From positions 28,500-92,499 of the forward strand of contig JALGPX010000028.1 in the NCBI GenBank assembly GCA_023515795.1: a stretch of DNA of 64,000 bases, read 5' to 3'. The position numbers and the translations under genes were made by a program. Below the pieces are notes generated by a model. It searched no databases and was not told the origin of the DNA. It worked only from the letters and a program-made list of their open reading frames with translations. The DNA comes from Amoeboaphelidium occidentale. Its lineage: Eukaryota > Aphelidiomycota > Aphelidea. Shown piece by piece: positions 18,552 through 27,829 of the stretch; the stretch's first letter is position 1, and every line of letters begins with the position of its first letter.

Positions 18552-19763
18552 ATGAAAATGGATGATATTCTGAGACATCATGACAATTACACCGAAACTG
18601 AGTTGGAGAAGAAGTATGAGTACCTTAAAGTCCTCTCTAGAGATCCTCTTGGTCACCCTGAACTGTTCTCTGAAGATCTTGTTGAAGTGATACTAAAAAG
18701 TTCCATTAAACTGAAAGAATCAAAGAAGCTCCTCATAAATTTACTGTTACAAAATGATCAATGTGTTGAATATTTCGTTAAACATGGTGGCGTACTTGTT
18801 ATGTGTCGATATGTTCTTAGTTTGGTGAACCAAGCCTTTGATGCTTCGGATCTTCACATGTTCCTATCGCTAAGGATTCTCTTTATTGTCACAGCAAAGA
18901 ACGCTGGAAGCTCGCTTAAATTAATTGATGAAGGGTTAAATTTCATCAATGCTGCTGATCATTTTCTATCAACCTCAGTCTCACGACAAGCTGAACATTA
19001 TCATGATGCACTCAATGAGTTTCTGAAGCTTGGCTTTAACTTACTCACCCACGAACTACGGAGAAGAGGGGGAAATTATTATTCCGTGAATGATAAGCTT
19101 GGTTTGTTTTTTCAAAGGGCAACCGAAGTTTTCAAGCAAGATGATGTTCCAATTCATGTCCGTTACCAAGCGATACACGTTTTCATTCATTATTCGGATA
19201 TATCTTTTGATAGTTTTGATGGTCTGTTAGTATGTAAGATACTTGAAGTGATTCTTTCAGTGAAGAATACAGAATCGTTTCATGGTGTTGTTGCGTCTCT
19301 GTTGAGTTTGATCAAAGGGAACACAGAGTTACAAGAGCGTTTCCGCGGGAATATTCTTCCGGACAATATGGATAGAAGCCTTCCTCTTGTTTCTGGCAAA
19401 AATGACTACAATTTACTCATTGCGCTTCTGACAGAGATTACAAACGAAAATGATCGGCATGTGTTTGAAGAGTTTCTATGGTATCTATGTGGATGCGATC
19501 CGGCAAAGGTGGTCTATTATTGCAGCTACGGATCTTCCGCGGGTTTATTAATGCGCAAAGGTGTTTTAAATCTTTCTCAGATAGATTTCACAACACTGAA
19601 GGTCGACTTATCGGATATTGACTTGATTACTGGAGCTAAAAAGGGCCCAAAGCTGCCTTTAACAGATCCATCGTCATCTCTCAAGGAGAACGATGAAGAT
19701 TATATTAAAGTTGAAAAGGCTCTTGATAGACTTGCAGAACTGGGATGGAAATTTGAGCAGTGA
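18552..19763 (+). CDS. RIC8: Ric8/synembryn, chaperone and exchange factor for G-alpha
   Basis: 403 residues, single exon, an all-helical armadillo-like protein. Family blocks are LSLRILFIVTA (residues about 110-120), NTESFHGVVASLLSLI, and near the end EEFLWYLCGCDPAKVVYYCS followed by YGSSAGLLMRKGVL and DLITGAKKGPKLP. These align in order with animal Ric8 (LRLLFLLTA, EFHGHAVNLL, AEFLFVLC, GYGNAAGLLAARG, INPVTG). Ric8 folds nascent G-alpha and promotes nucleotide exchange. The gene is found in filamentous fungi and animals but not in budding yeast. It is somewhat shorter than animal Ric8 and ends soon after the last conserved helix. ATG 18552 and a second ATG two codons later are both possible starts. 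Confidence 0.82.
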   Translation: MKMDDILRHHDNYTETELEKKYEYLKVLSRDPLGHPELFSEDLVEVILKSSIKLKESKKLLINLLLQNDQCVEYFVKHGGVLVMCRYVLSLVNQAFDASDLHMFLSLRILFIVTAKNAGSSLKLIDEGLNFINAADHFLSTSVSRQAEHYHDALNEFLKLGFNLLTHELRRRGGNYYSVNDKLGLFFQRATEVFKQDDVPIHVRYQAIHVFIHYSDISFDSFDGLLVCKILEVILSVKNTESFHGVVASLLSLIKGNTELQERFRGNILPDNMDRSLPLVSGKNDYNLLIALLTEITNENDRHVFEEFLWYLCGCDPAKVVYYCSYGSSAGLLMRKGVLNLSQIDFTTLKVDLSDIDLITGAKKGPKLPLTDPSSSLKENDEDYIKVEKALDRLAELGWKFEQ

Positions 19764-19774
19764 CGATATTCTAT

Positions 19775-20673
19775 TTACTGGCTCGTTTGCAATTTTTCAG
19801 ATAATGCTATTTGCGATCTTATTAACTTTGCTAGATCTGAAATCATCTTTGAGTCCTTCTTATTCTGCTCAATAGATTTTATAATCTTCTCGTCGTAACT
19901 TGTCGGTAGTTTAGATAAGACATTCATAAATTCGTTGAAACGCTTTGAGTCGCCCTTAACTTTACCACTCTAAGAATAAGACAAACTTCAAGAATGATAA
20001 ACTTACGAGAACATCTTGAATGTAAGAACCGGAATCTTCGATAAATGCCTTGAGCATGCTAGTGCTCTTCTCAAGATCTGCTAAAGTCGATCCAGGATTA
20101 CTACTGATAACCACTTTGGTCTTGTCTTCTTCGTTAGCACCATCTTTAACGGTAAAGCCGCATGGAACAAATGATGCCCCTATACGAGGAGTATCATCAT
20201 CAAAGCCACCAATAGCGTTGCACCGGAAAACACGTAAATGCTCTTCGTTATCTTCGAATGAAGGGTTAACAAGCAAAAGAATTGGAGCCTTGTCTCCGCA
20301 CTCCAAAGCGTAATTCTCATTGAGCAATGGCGTTATTGCGTCTATGTTCTTTCCGTTCATGTACCATCCAACAACGTAATCAGAAGGACTCATACGCGTC
20401 TGCAGCTCAAGCATGCTTCTGTGGTACTCCATATTGAGAGAAATCTAAATGCGCATTGTGGAATTAAAGGCTTTTAAGAGGTCTGCGTACCTGATCATCG
20501 GCTCTAATTATTGGGACAGCAAAGCTTCTTGTGATTTCCACATTCTTTCCACGGTTGCTGTATCTGCCAAGTAAAGTGCCAACTACCAATTCTTCGCTTT
20601 CATCCCTTCTCATGTAGCTGTCCAGAATGGATAAGACGACAACGGAATCTACGCTAATTGAGGATTTATTCAT
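19775..20673 (-). CDS. Translation initiation factor eIF3 subunit f (MPN domain)
   Basis: Exons 20673-20491, 20444-20007 and 19969-19775 encode 271 residues; introns are 46 and 37 nt. The MPN core begins VDSVVVLSILDSYMRRDESE and continues VVGTLLGRYS and ITRSFAVPIIRADDQ; the second exon has MLELQTRMSPSDYVVGWYMN. The metal-binding H-x-H plus D motif of active JAMM enzymes is absent (the segment after GWY is not SHP), as is usual for eIF3f. The last exon is a helical tail (SIEQNKKDSKMISDLAKLI). It ends 11 bp from the convergent Ric8 stop. Confidence 0.85.
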
Positions 20674-20710
20674 GTCTTCAAAGTGATTTAAAGGAAACAG
20701 AAGAGATGTC

Positions 20711-21784
20711 TTACAAATGAGCAGATTTCAACTCAGCCCTTTTTGACAATGCATGTTCGCATATTTTAATGGCTTCTAAAGCTGAGCCCCAACTTGACTG
20801 ATATCCATATGAGCCATGACCATAATTGTGAACAAGAACGAATTTGGGCGTTTCTTCAGACTCAATACGAATACCACCTGCCCTCGATGGTCTTATTCCT
20901 ACGCCGTGTCTTATGATCTGTAGGCCATCTTGTTCAAGAGCTTTCAGTTCTGGTGATATTTCTACACATCTCTGGATGATCTCTTTTGCTGTTTCAATGC
21001 TCGGTTTAACATTTGCATTATGCACTTCATAAGTTCCGCCCAATAAAACAGTTCCATCATCTCTTGGAATAATATACGCAGCCTTATTATACTCTGGCCC
21101 AGGCATGCGTGTTATAGACATCTTATGGTCTGCTTTGATCAAAATAGTCTGACCTCTTGTAGGGTACAAATCCAAATCTCTGACACCTCCCAACCATTTA
21201 GAGCCAAGCCCTGTACAGTTAAAGACAACTGCGGAGTCGTACTGGGCCAATTCTTTGATATGTTTCACATCACGGACGACTGTTTTCCCACCCAGCGATT
21301 CAAACTGTAACCACAACCAACGAAGATATTTAACAACATTAATGGTGACAGTTTTAAAACTAAACCCAGAAGCAGCACCATCAACAAGTTCATTCTTGTT
21401 GAGCAAACGGTAATCATGCACAAGATTCTTATACCAGGGATTCTCCGGAGCACCAGCAGCTGAACCATCAGTTTTACGAAGGTAATTAACAGAAGTCACT
21501 CGCATAATACCAGTTTCTTCATATTTCGATAATTCCCAAAATGTTTTGAATGTTACAGACTCGATGGCGTGCAGTTTATGATCTGAAGCCGAAGCAAAAG
21601 ATGACCAATGAGCACCTGCTTCTTTGGAGGCATAAAAGGGATCTTTATCAATTGTCTTGCTATCAGGGAATGCCTTTGAAACAATAGTGACTTTGTAACC
21701 TTTCTCTTGTAAGAGCAATGCTGTAGACAACCCAATTACTCCTGCGCCAAGTACAACTCCTTTTTCTGATCTTCCGGAGGTCAT
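20711..21784 (-). CDS. D-amino-acid oxidase (DAO/DASPO family)
   Basis: 357 residues, single exon. The N-terminus has the FAD-binding GVVLGAGVIGLSTALLLQEK, followed by GAHWSSFAS. Further blocks are FNCTGLGSKWLGG, YPTRGQTILI, AYIIPRDDGTVLLGGTYE and the C-terminal GVGIRPSRAGGIRIE and VLVHNYGHGSYGYQSSWGSA, which match flavin D-amino-acid or D-aspartate oxidases. The enzyme oxidises D-amino acids to keto acids with hydrogen peroxide as product. The last three residues AHL fit a variant peroxisomal targeting signal (PTS1). Substrate cannot be decided from sequence. Confidence 0.92.
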   Translation of the reverse strand: MTSGRSEKGVVLGAGVIGLSTALLLQEKGYKVTIVSKAFPDSKTIDKDPFYASKEAGAHWSSFASASDHKLHAIESVTFKTFWELSKYEETGIMRVTSVNYLRKTDGSAAGAPENPWYKNLVHDYRLLNKNELVDGAASGFSFKTVTINVVKYLRWLWLQFESLGGKTVVRDVKHIKELAQYDSAVVFNCTGLGSKWLGGVRDLDLYPTRGQTILIKADHKMSITRMPGPEYNKAAYIIPRDDGTVLLGGTYEVHNANVKPSIETAKEIIQRCVEISPELKALEQDGLQIIRHGVGIRPSRAGGIRIESEETPKFVLVHNYGHGSYGYQSSWGSALEAIKICEHALSKRAELKSAHL

Positions 21785-21886
21785 TTCGCGGTATCAAGTT
21801 CAACCCTGTGGATGCTTACTTGAATGCTACTATGAAACGATCAATAACTCAATGGCTAGGCGCTAGAGGGTTCTATTAGAGACATT

Positions 21887-22519
21887 TCAACGGTACAAAA
21901 GTATCTGAAACAGAATAACAAAGTCCACCAGCAGTTGGATTGCAGCACAAAGCATAAATTGGTATGGCGCACTGGTCGTGTAGAAGTAGCCCATCTTGTA
22001 GAGATCTCCAGCAAACCACGTGAACAAAAGGCTGAAACTGAATCCCTTGGATGATTTCCTCTTGTAGTTATTGTAAACTTGTGGGAACCCTAACCCACTC
22101 TCAATGCACAGCGAAACCATTCCGATTAACTCAAAATACTCATGTTTATCATAAAATATGAACGTCAGAATAGAAATTGCCACAGAAAATTGTAAAATTG
22201 TTAGTGCGTACGGTGTTAATCTTGTCCAACCCCAAAACTGTTTCGATGCATTCGCTGCAACAGACTTCGGAATGTAGCGCACACAAATCTCCAACAGAAA
22301 TAATTGCGCAATTATCATAACAATTGACTGGTATAGTAACGTTGAATCAAAACGCTTTCCAACCCAAAACGCAATTCTGCTTATGTTTGCTGCGAGCAGA
22401 ACACCACATATTGAATGCGAGAAGCCCTTTGATGATTTATTTTTACTAATTTCGTAATATTGCGAAATGTAGCCTGCGACTGGGCCTGTTATAACGGCTA
22501 ATTTTGTAAGCAAATCCAT
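21887..22519 (-). CDS. PQ-loop membrane protein, ANY1/PQLC1-like
   Basis: 210 residues starting at MDLLTKLAVITGPVAGYISQ. Two PQ-loop repeats are visible: the first is degenerate (YISQYYEISKNKSSKGFSHS) and the second is classical (GLGFPQVYNNYKRKSSKGFS). About seven membrane segments are predicted by eye. This matches the ANY1/PQLC1 (SLC66A2) branch linked to membrane lipid asymmetry. A longer frame upstream would overlap the neighbouring gene and start at a non-ATG codon, so ATG 22519 is chosen. Ten bases separate it from the divergent PQ-loop gene. Confidence 0.75.
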   Translation of the reverse strand: MDLLTKLAVITGPVAGYISQYYEISKNKSSKGFSHSICGVLLAANISRIAFWVGKRFDSTLLYQSIVMIIAQLFLLEICVRYIPKSVAANASKQFWGWTRLTPYALTILQFSVAISILTFIFYDKHEYFELIGMVSLCIESGLGFPQVYNNYKRKSSKGFSFSLLFTWFAGDLYKMGYFYTTSAPYQFMLCAAIQLLVDFVILFQILLYR

Positions 22520-22529
22520 TTGGTTCAAA
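22520..22529. promoter_or_regulatory. 10-bp divergent interval between two PQ-loop genes
   Basis: The two start codons face away from each other with only TGGTTCAAAA between them. Each gene must therefore carry promoter elements inside the other's coding region, or one of the start codons is further downstream. Confidence 0.45.
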
Positions 22530-23354
22530 ATGACAACGTCAAACGTCTTGGAGAATGTATTTGGGACTCTGAGTCTCATCCTTCTCACAGCACAGTTGAT
22601 ACCTCAGGTTTTGCACAGCTACCGCCGTGGTAGTACAGAAGGGTTGTCCATCAGCATGATGCTTCTTTGGTTTTTTGGTTGCTTGTTCCAAGTTCCGTAT
22701 TTCATTTATGCCAACGTTTCTGTGCCGCTCATAGTCCAAGCAGTATGCTTTCAATTTCTCACAATGATTTGTATCATTCAAGATTGTTACTATGATAACC
22801 AGGGAAGGTGGGCTGGTTTGTTTAGAAAGAAGCGCATGAAACGATCATTAGATGATTCTCAAGTTGAGTTCAAGACAGCAGGTATTGATGAGCATGCTGG
22901 TCCATCTGAAGATAGCACAGATACTTTAAGCGTAGTTGAGGAAGCAGATCTTGTAACTTTCCAGCCAACGTTGCGTGTCAGAGTAACAAATTCGATTATT
23001 ACAACTGCTTTAGTTGCTATTGTTTGGGTGTGTTTTGAAGTTGGTTTTTACTTTTGGATGGTTGCAACAAACAGCTCTGCTTTGATCACAACAGTTGGGT
23101 TGATGTCGACGATAAGCACTATAATCGGTTTCATTCCGCAGTACGTTGTTGTTTTACGATCTCGAAATGCTGATGGGCTGAGCCTATTTTTCTTGGTAAT
23201 GGATTGTTTGGGAGGAATATTTGGTGTGCTAAGTCTTTTGATGGCCGAAGGATCTCTTGATATCCTAGCAACCTTGATATTTGCATCAATAGCTATTGGG
23301 GAATTGGGATTAATTGCTTTATATTTCATCTTCAAGAAAAAGAATGCGTCGTAG
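22530..23354 (+). CDS. PQ-loop membrane protein (second, divergent)
   Basis: 274 residues, single exon. Two PQ-loop repeats: TAQLIPQVLHSYRRGSTEGL near residue 20 and IIGFIPQYVVVLRSRNADGL near residue 195. A charged cytosolic loop of about 60 residues (RKKRMKRSLDDS, EDSTDTLSVVEEAD) lies between the first and second groups of membrane helices. The family includes lysosomal or vacuolar amino-acid exporters and sugar and lipid related transporters; a substrate cannot be assigned. A short lysine-rich tail (FKKKNAS) ends the protein. It faces another PQ-loop gene but the two are clearly diverged, so a recent duplication is unlikely. Confidence 0.7.
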   Translation: MTTSNVLENVFGTLSLILLTAQLIPQVLHSYRRGSTEGLSISMMLLWFFGCLFQVPYFIYANVSVPLIVQAVCFQFLTMICIIQDCYYDNQGRWAGLFRKKRMKRSLDDSQVEFKTAGIDEHAGPSEDSTDTLSVVEEADLVTFQPTLRVRVTNSIITTALVAIVWVCFEVGFYFWMVATNSSALITTVGLMSTISTIIGFIPQYVVVLRSRNADGLSLFFLVMDCLGGIFGVLSLLMAEGSLDILATLIFASIAIGELGLIALYFIFKKKNAS

Positions 23355-23412
23355 TAACGAAGTCGGTGGTGTTCCTTTTGAATTTGTTTGAAACGAGAGA
23401 AGAATCACGTGA

Positions 23413-24505
23413 ATGAATAATAGATACTTGAAAGCAGCAAAATCATTCGTGTTTGACGAATTTGGCGCACCAAATAAAGTGCTTAGGTTCTTGTTACTAT
23501 TGACTCGTGCTTATTATTGCTAGCGCCAGAAACATTAACCTCGGACAGCTTGGGGCAACGTCTTTGCTGTTGAAATTCAAGTATGCTCCAATAAACCCGT
23601 CTGATATTAATCAGATACAGGGAGTGTATCCCATTAGACCAGATGTTCCGAATGCATTTGCTGGAAACGAAGGCTTGGCAGAGGTTGTTCAGGTTGGTTC
23701 TGGTCTAGGTCAAAAATGGGTTGAAGGAGATCTTGTTATTCCAACTAAGCCATGTTTTGGTACCTGGCGTAACTATGCTGTCGCTAAACCTGAAGATTTG
23801 GTGAAACTACCAAAAGATACTCCGCATTTGGAGGCTGCCACGCTTTCTGTGAATTTATGCTCAGCTTATCGCATGATCAAAGACTTTTCTGGTTGCAAAG
23901 GAAGAATAATTCAGAATGCAGCAAATTCTGGTGTAGGGAGATACGTTATTCAGTTGGCTAAAGTATGGGGATATGAAACAGTTAATATAATCAGAAAACG
24001 AGACGATGTTTCAAAGCTTGTTCAGGAGCTACAAGATATTGGGGCATCGGAAATTATATTCCAAGAGGACTTAGTTTCTAGTCGTGCATCTTTGAAGGAA
24101 AAGTATCCAGGCGGTTTTGACTTAGCATTGAATTGTGTTGGAGGAAATGTTGCAGTTGAAATGCTGCGCCACTTAAAAGACGGTGGAACAATGGTGACTT
24201 ACGGCGCAATGTCCAGAGAACCGATTTCTGTTCCTGCATCTTTGTTGATCTTCAAAGATATTGCGTTACGTGGATTCTGGATGGGCAAGTGGAAACAAGA
24301 TCATTCTTCAAGCAAAGAGTATTCTGAAATGATGAAACAATTATTGGATTACATCAAGACGGGCCAGATAAAATCCCAACCGGTTCATGTTATCGACTTG
24401 GACTTTTCGCACGACAACAAAATTTTAGAGAACACTTTGAAGGACGCTCTAACATTGGCATCGAAGCCATATTTGGACAAAAAAGTAGTTTTAAAAATGA
24501 CATAA
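23413..24505 (+). CDS. ETR1: Mitochondrial enoyl-thioester reductase (MECR/ETR1)
   Basis: Exons 23413-23486 and 23524-24505 encode 351 residues; the 37-nt intron starts GTTCTT. The joined N-terminus reads SFVFDEFGAPNKVLS. Then follow KYAPINPSDINQIQGVYPIR, GNEGLAEVVQVGSG, NAANSGVGRYVIQLAKVWG (Rossmann region) and FDLALNCVGGNVAVEMLRHL, typical of the MDR superfamily enzyme that completes mitochondrial type II fatty acid synthesis using NADPH. The catalytic Tyr-type segment (INPSDINQIQGVY) is present. The N-terminus is basic (NNRYLKAAKS), compatible with a short import signal. Confidence 0.9.
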
Positions 24506-24519
24506 ATGCCTATTTTAAT

Positions 24520-25524
24520 TCACATACCATACGCTCCGCCCATAGGTGAGGCTGAACCGCTGGAACTTGAAAAGCTTGGGTAACTCCCGAAAATTTTAAC
24601 ATCATTAGCAAACTCTCTCAAATTCTCCAGTGCGTTTCTAACAACCTCTTTGTTTTGACCACCATCAATGTCAACATAAATGACGTATTCCCAAGGACTA
24701 CGAGTAGAAGTCAAAGAAGAATAAGCTCTTGGAGATGGTCTTGTTTCAATACTGTGAACGTTGATGTCACGGAACGCAAAGCAACCCAAAGCCTTAAAAA
24801 TCATACCAGGTGAATTTTTCAGCAATAAAGCAACGCTAGTCTTATTGGATCCTCTCTGTGAAGAAATTGTTAGTTGTTCAGTACTCAGAGGTTTCTGCGC
24901 CAACAAAAGATAGCGTGTAGCACTCATCAAATCATTCTCGACATTCTCCTTCAGCATACGCAATCCATACACGGAAGCTGCAGCAGGATTTGCAATAACA
25001 GCAGCTTTCACTAAATGCTTCTCCTTCAGCAAGCGAGCAGAGTTGGCAGTATCTTGCATTCCATGAATGACCAAGTTTCCCTTTCTAGCAGCCTTAATTT
25101 CATTCAAAATATTCGAGCACTGTTCTAAAACATGCGGATGACTGTAAACTTCTTCAATATCACTCAGCTGGTTTATGTCTGTCCCTGCTAGTAGAGCGTT
25201 TTGTTCATGCACTGTCCATTCGCCAACAATGTGCACTGAACCAGCATTACTCAACAAGTCATACAACTGTGCAAATGTTCCGGAATGAGTATTCTCAATG
25301 GGTAACAAAGCGAAGGATATTTCATTTGCCTTCAGCTTCGCAAATACATCATCCAAAGCTTCGAAGCCGTGCGTTTCAAAAGAAGGCGCCTTCTCTTCTG
25401 CGCTACTGAAAAGCGGATGTTGCAAATTGTTGTTGAGTTTTAAGTTGTTAAAGAAAGCCCTAATGGCCACTTCACTGTGTGCGCCAGTTGATCCCTGGAA
25501 TCCAACTTTGACGGCTTGTTTCAT
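24520..25524 (-). CDS. PHA2: Prephenate dehydratase
   Basis: 334 residues, single exon. The catalytic domain begins KVGFQGSTGAHSEVAIRAFF and continues with FALLPIENTHSGTFAQLYDL, YSHPHVLEQCSN and MSATRYLLLAQ; the last holds the TR(F/Y) catalytic pair. A C-terminal ACT domain (TSVALLLKNSPGMIFKALGC, INVHSIETRPSP) is the usual phenylalanine feedback site. The enzyme turns prephenate into phenylpyruvate, so the organism makes its own phenylalanine. The family ESRP motif reads ETRP here. A Ser/Gly-rich C-terminal tail is unusual but short. ATG 25524 is the first in frame. The stop is 14 bp from the convergent reductase. Confidence 0.93.
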   Translation of the reverse strand: MKQAVKVGFQGSTGAHSEVAIRAFFNNLKLNNNLQHPLFSSAEEKAPSFETHGFEALDDVFAKLKANEISFALLPIENTHSGTFAQLYDLLSNAGSVHIVGEWTVHEQNALLAGTDINQLSDIEEVYSHPHVLEQCSNILNEIKAARKGNLVIHGMQDTANSARLLKEKHLVKAAVIANPAAASVYGLRMLKENVENDLMSATRYLLLAQKPLSTEQLTISSQRGSNKTSVALLLKNSPGMIFKALGCFAFRDINVHSIETRPSPRAYSSLTSTRSPWEYVIYVDIDGGQNKEVVRNALENLREFANDVKIFGSYPSFSSSSGSASPMGGAYGM

Positions 25525-25587
25525 CGTGCGAAAATTTTGGAAGGTTTGCAAGAGGCCAAATAGGCATTCAAAAAGAGTAGAAAATAG

Positions 25588-26094
25588 TTACATCTTTATT
25601 CCTGATTTCTTGTTTACAGCCGACACAGCTTCATCGCTGTTTCTTTCATTATGATCATCAATTGAAACTGCGCGCTTTCGTTTACCTTGTCTTGTTTTAG
25701 CTTCAGGGTGAGGTACATTCAGTATTCCGTAGCTAGACAGAACATTTTCCAAATAGGCTATCCGTTTGTTAGCGTTGTTCAATTCCTGCGCTAGCATGAT
25801 ACTTGAGTCCCAGTCTTGTTTCAAGTGTAAAACAGCTTTGCTTAGAGTTAACTTATCAGAGTGGCATTTAAGTAAAGAAGACGCGATTTTCTTGCAGGAT
25901 TTGCAGGATTTCTCATCTTCTTCTGTTGGGGCATCCAAAGCAGCACCAATAACGTTCTGATATTTCTCATATATTGATGAAACAGCATCAGGATTCCTAA
26001 CGACTTCTGATAACACATCACTAACTGGCTGCATCTTCTCTCTAACAGCAAAAGACGTATTTGCATTTGAAATATTGGCTGTTTCGTTTTGCAT
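25588..26094 (-). CDS. Unknown coiled-coil protein with CxxC
   Basis: 168 residues from ATG 26094. A Thr/Asn-rich start is followed by a helical body with KSCKSCKKIASSLLKCHSD, a likely coiled coil (LAQELNNANKRIAYLENVLS) and a basic C-terminus with KTRQGKRKRAVSIDD, a plausible nuclear localisation signal. No family is recognised. A small nuclear coiled-coil subunit is the best guess. It is the last gene before the repeat region at 26.1 kb. Confidence 0.55.
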   Translation of the reverse strand: MQNETANISNANTSFAVREKMQPVSDVLSEVVRNPDAVSSIYEKYQNVIGAALDAPTEEDEKSCKSCKKIASSLLKCHSDKLTLSKAVLHLKQDWDSSIMLAQELNNANKRIAYLENVLSSYGILNVPHPEAKTRQGKRKRAVSIDDHNERNSDEAVSAVNKKSGIKM

Positions 26095-26182
26095 TTGGAA
26101 CACGAGTACAAAAATGGAACGAAACCAATCCGGATTGTGCACAATCCAAGTCTACTAGTGAGTAGTGTACTGCCAGAGATGG

Positions 26183-26398
26183 GTACCTGAAATTACTACA
26201 CGAGTACTACCCGGTTTAGTACCTGAGTACTAGGTTTAGACATATGTGAAACGAAAAATTTTAACTTTAAAAGTCGGTTTTCTTCCNNNNNNNNGTACCT
26301 GAAATTACTACACGGGTACTACCCGGTTTAGTACCTGAGTACTAGGTTTAGACATATGTGAAACGAAAAATTTTAACTTTAAAAGTCGGTTTTCTTCC
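26183..26398. repeat. Gap-flanking duplicate (assembly artefact)
   Basis: 104 bases at 26183-26286 recur at 26295-26398 around 8 Ns. One base differs near the start (ACACGAG versus ACACGGG). Same signature as the other gap sites in the window. Confidence 0.8.
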
Positions 26399-26435
26399 CG
26401 TCAGAAAACAAAAATTAGTCATGATATAATAAATA

Positions 26436-26558
26436 ATGTCAGACATCATTATAATTGACTCGGATACACCACAGACCACTACTACCATCGATTTGACTCA
26501 CGATACATCTGTTTTGTTCTCTTTTGACGTTAGAATGAATCGAAACGATCATAATTGA
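26436..26558 (+). other. 40-codon open frame with SUMO-interaction-like motifs
   Basis: The ATG-started frame begins MSDIIIIDSDTPQ and continues TTIDLTHDTS. Both IIIIDSD and TIDLTHD look like SUMO-interacting motifs (hydrophobic core followed by acidic residues). It lies in the putative repeat element and has no partner exon that I can place. It may be the start of a decayed gene or chance. Confidence 0.2.
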
Positions 26559-26804
26559 TCATGAAACTATGGTATTCAGGTAGGTACCCCATGGTACTAC
26601 AATTCTAGTACCCATGTAGTGGGTAGGGCGTACACTATCATTATGAAAAAGGAAATGGGTAACGCGACAGCTGGTTCTTATAGCAGAGTTGTTTGGACTT
26701 ATGGCTTACTTCAGGTGATGATGGCTTATGTCAGCTGATCATATGCGCGCAGAGTTGGTTGGACTGAATCGTTGCTATGGAAACAGTGTCTTTAGTGATA
26801 TGGA

Positions 26805-27809
26805 TTACATCCAGTTGGTGCGCATCCAGTCAGTAACAGATTGAAACACTACAAGAAGAATACCACCACCAGGTCCTAGTCTAATCACTTTCGGAGTGAA
26901 ACCCTTCCATAACGCTTTAACACCTTCTTCTCTAGCGATCTGAGCCAAACCTGGAATTGCCCAGCCACTGTAAACATTATTTTGAACTCGGCTCTTCACG
27001 ACATCAAAAGGAGTGTTGAAAAAAGTAGCGACTGTTCCACCGACTAATCCAGCAACGAATCTTGTGCCCATTTGACCAAAAGAGTCTTCAAGTTTCATAG
27101 ATTTTACACCGTCTGTCACAACTCCAATTAAACCAAAGTAAGCACCAGACCAGATTCTAAAACCATAAACGATCATCAGAAGTTATCACATTACCCGTGC
27201 CTCCACAAAGTGCTCTCTAATCCTCTTGAAAATGCAAACACACCCTCCTCTGTGATAATTTTTCTTAAACAGTCTAAAGTGTTTTTGTAACGAGCTGCAT
27301 TAGCCTTGTCTTGCAAGCGGATTTTAACAAGTTCGAAAGGAACCACAACAAATGCCTCAGTGCATCCAGCTGCAACTCCTGTAAGAACCGGAAGGAAAGG
27401 CCTCCATTGACGTTTAACTTCTGCGCTCGCATCTGCCTTATCCAAACCAATAAGCGATGAGAATAGAGTGGTATATTGCTCGTTAGCTGCAAATTTAATG
27501 GCCCTCTTCGGCGCTTCCATCAGAATAGGCGGAACTATGCCACGGTAGAGTCTACCGAAACCCTCTTCCTTAATAATCTTTCGAAACGCATCAAGAATCG
27601 ACGTGTACTGGGCTCCTCCAGATGCTTTGGTTTGTAACTGAAATCTGGTTTTAACTAAAGCATCAGCATAATCTTTGGCTCGCAGACATACCCAAGTCAA
27701 GCGGATACATAATCAAGATTTCTGAAGTCCCTGCAATACCTCCTGCAGCAAATTGGTACAGGAATGGTAGCGGTTTCTTAGCCGCGCTGTTTCCTTGTGG
27801 ATTCGACAT
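26805..27809 (-). CDS. ODC1: Mitochondrial 2-oxodicarboxylate carrier (ODC type)
   Basis: Exons 27809-27692, 27654-27195 and 27156-26805 encode 309 residues; introns are 37 and 38 nt. The three mitochondrial carrier repeats each show the P-x-[DE]-x-x-[KR] motif: PLDLVKTR, PFELVKIR and PFDVVKSR. FQLQTKASGG, EAPKRAIKFAANEQY and RLGPGGGILLVVF are close to the 2-oxoglutarate/2-oxoadipate carriers. These exchange oxodicarboxylates across the inner membrane and feed lysine and tryptophan metabolism. The first intron lies inside the first signature and restores PLD-LVKTR, which supports the model. Confidence 0.9.
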
Positions 27810-27829
27810 ATGAAAAAGAAGTAACAAGT

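Larger units (their letters stand above)
26159..26644. mobile_element. Possible small non-autonomous element (degenerate inverted ends)
   Basis: The left end contains TAGTGTACTGCC then ATGGGTACC. The reverse complement of the right end reads TAGTGTACGCC then ATGGGTAC. The interior is AT-rich with GTAC/GGTACC motifs near both ends. This looks like imperfect terminal inverted repeats of a MITE-like element. No clean target-site duplication is visible, and an assembly gap with duplicated flanks lies inside. Treat as tentative. Confidence 0.35.
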
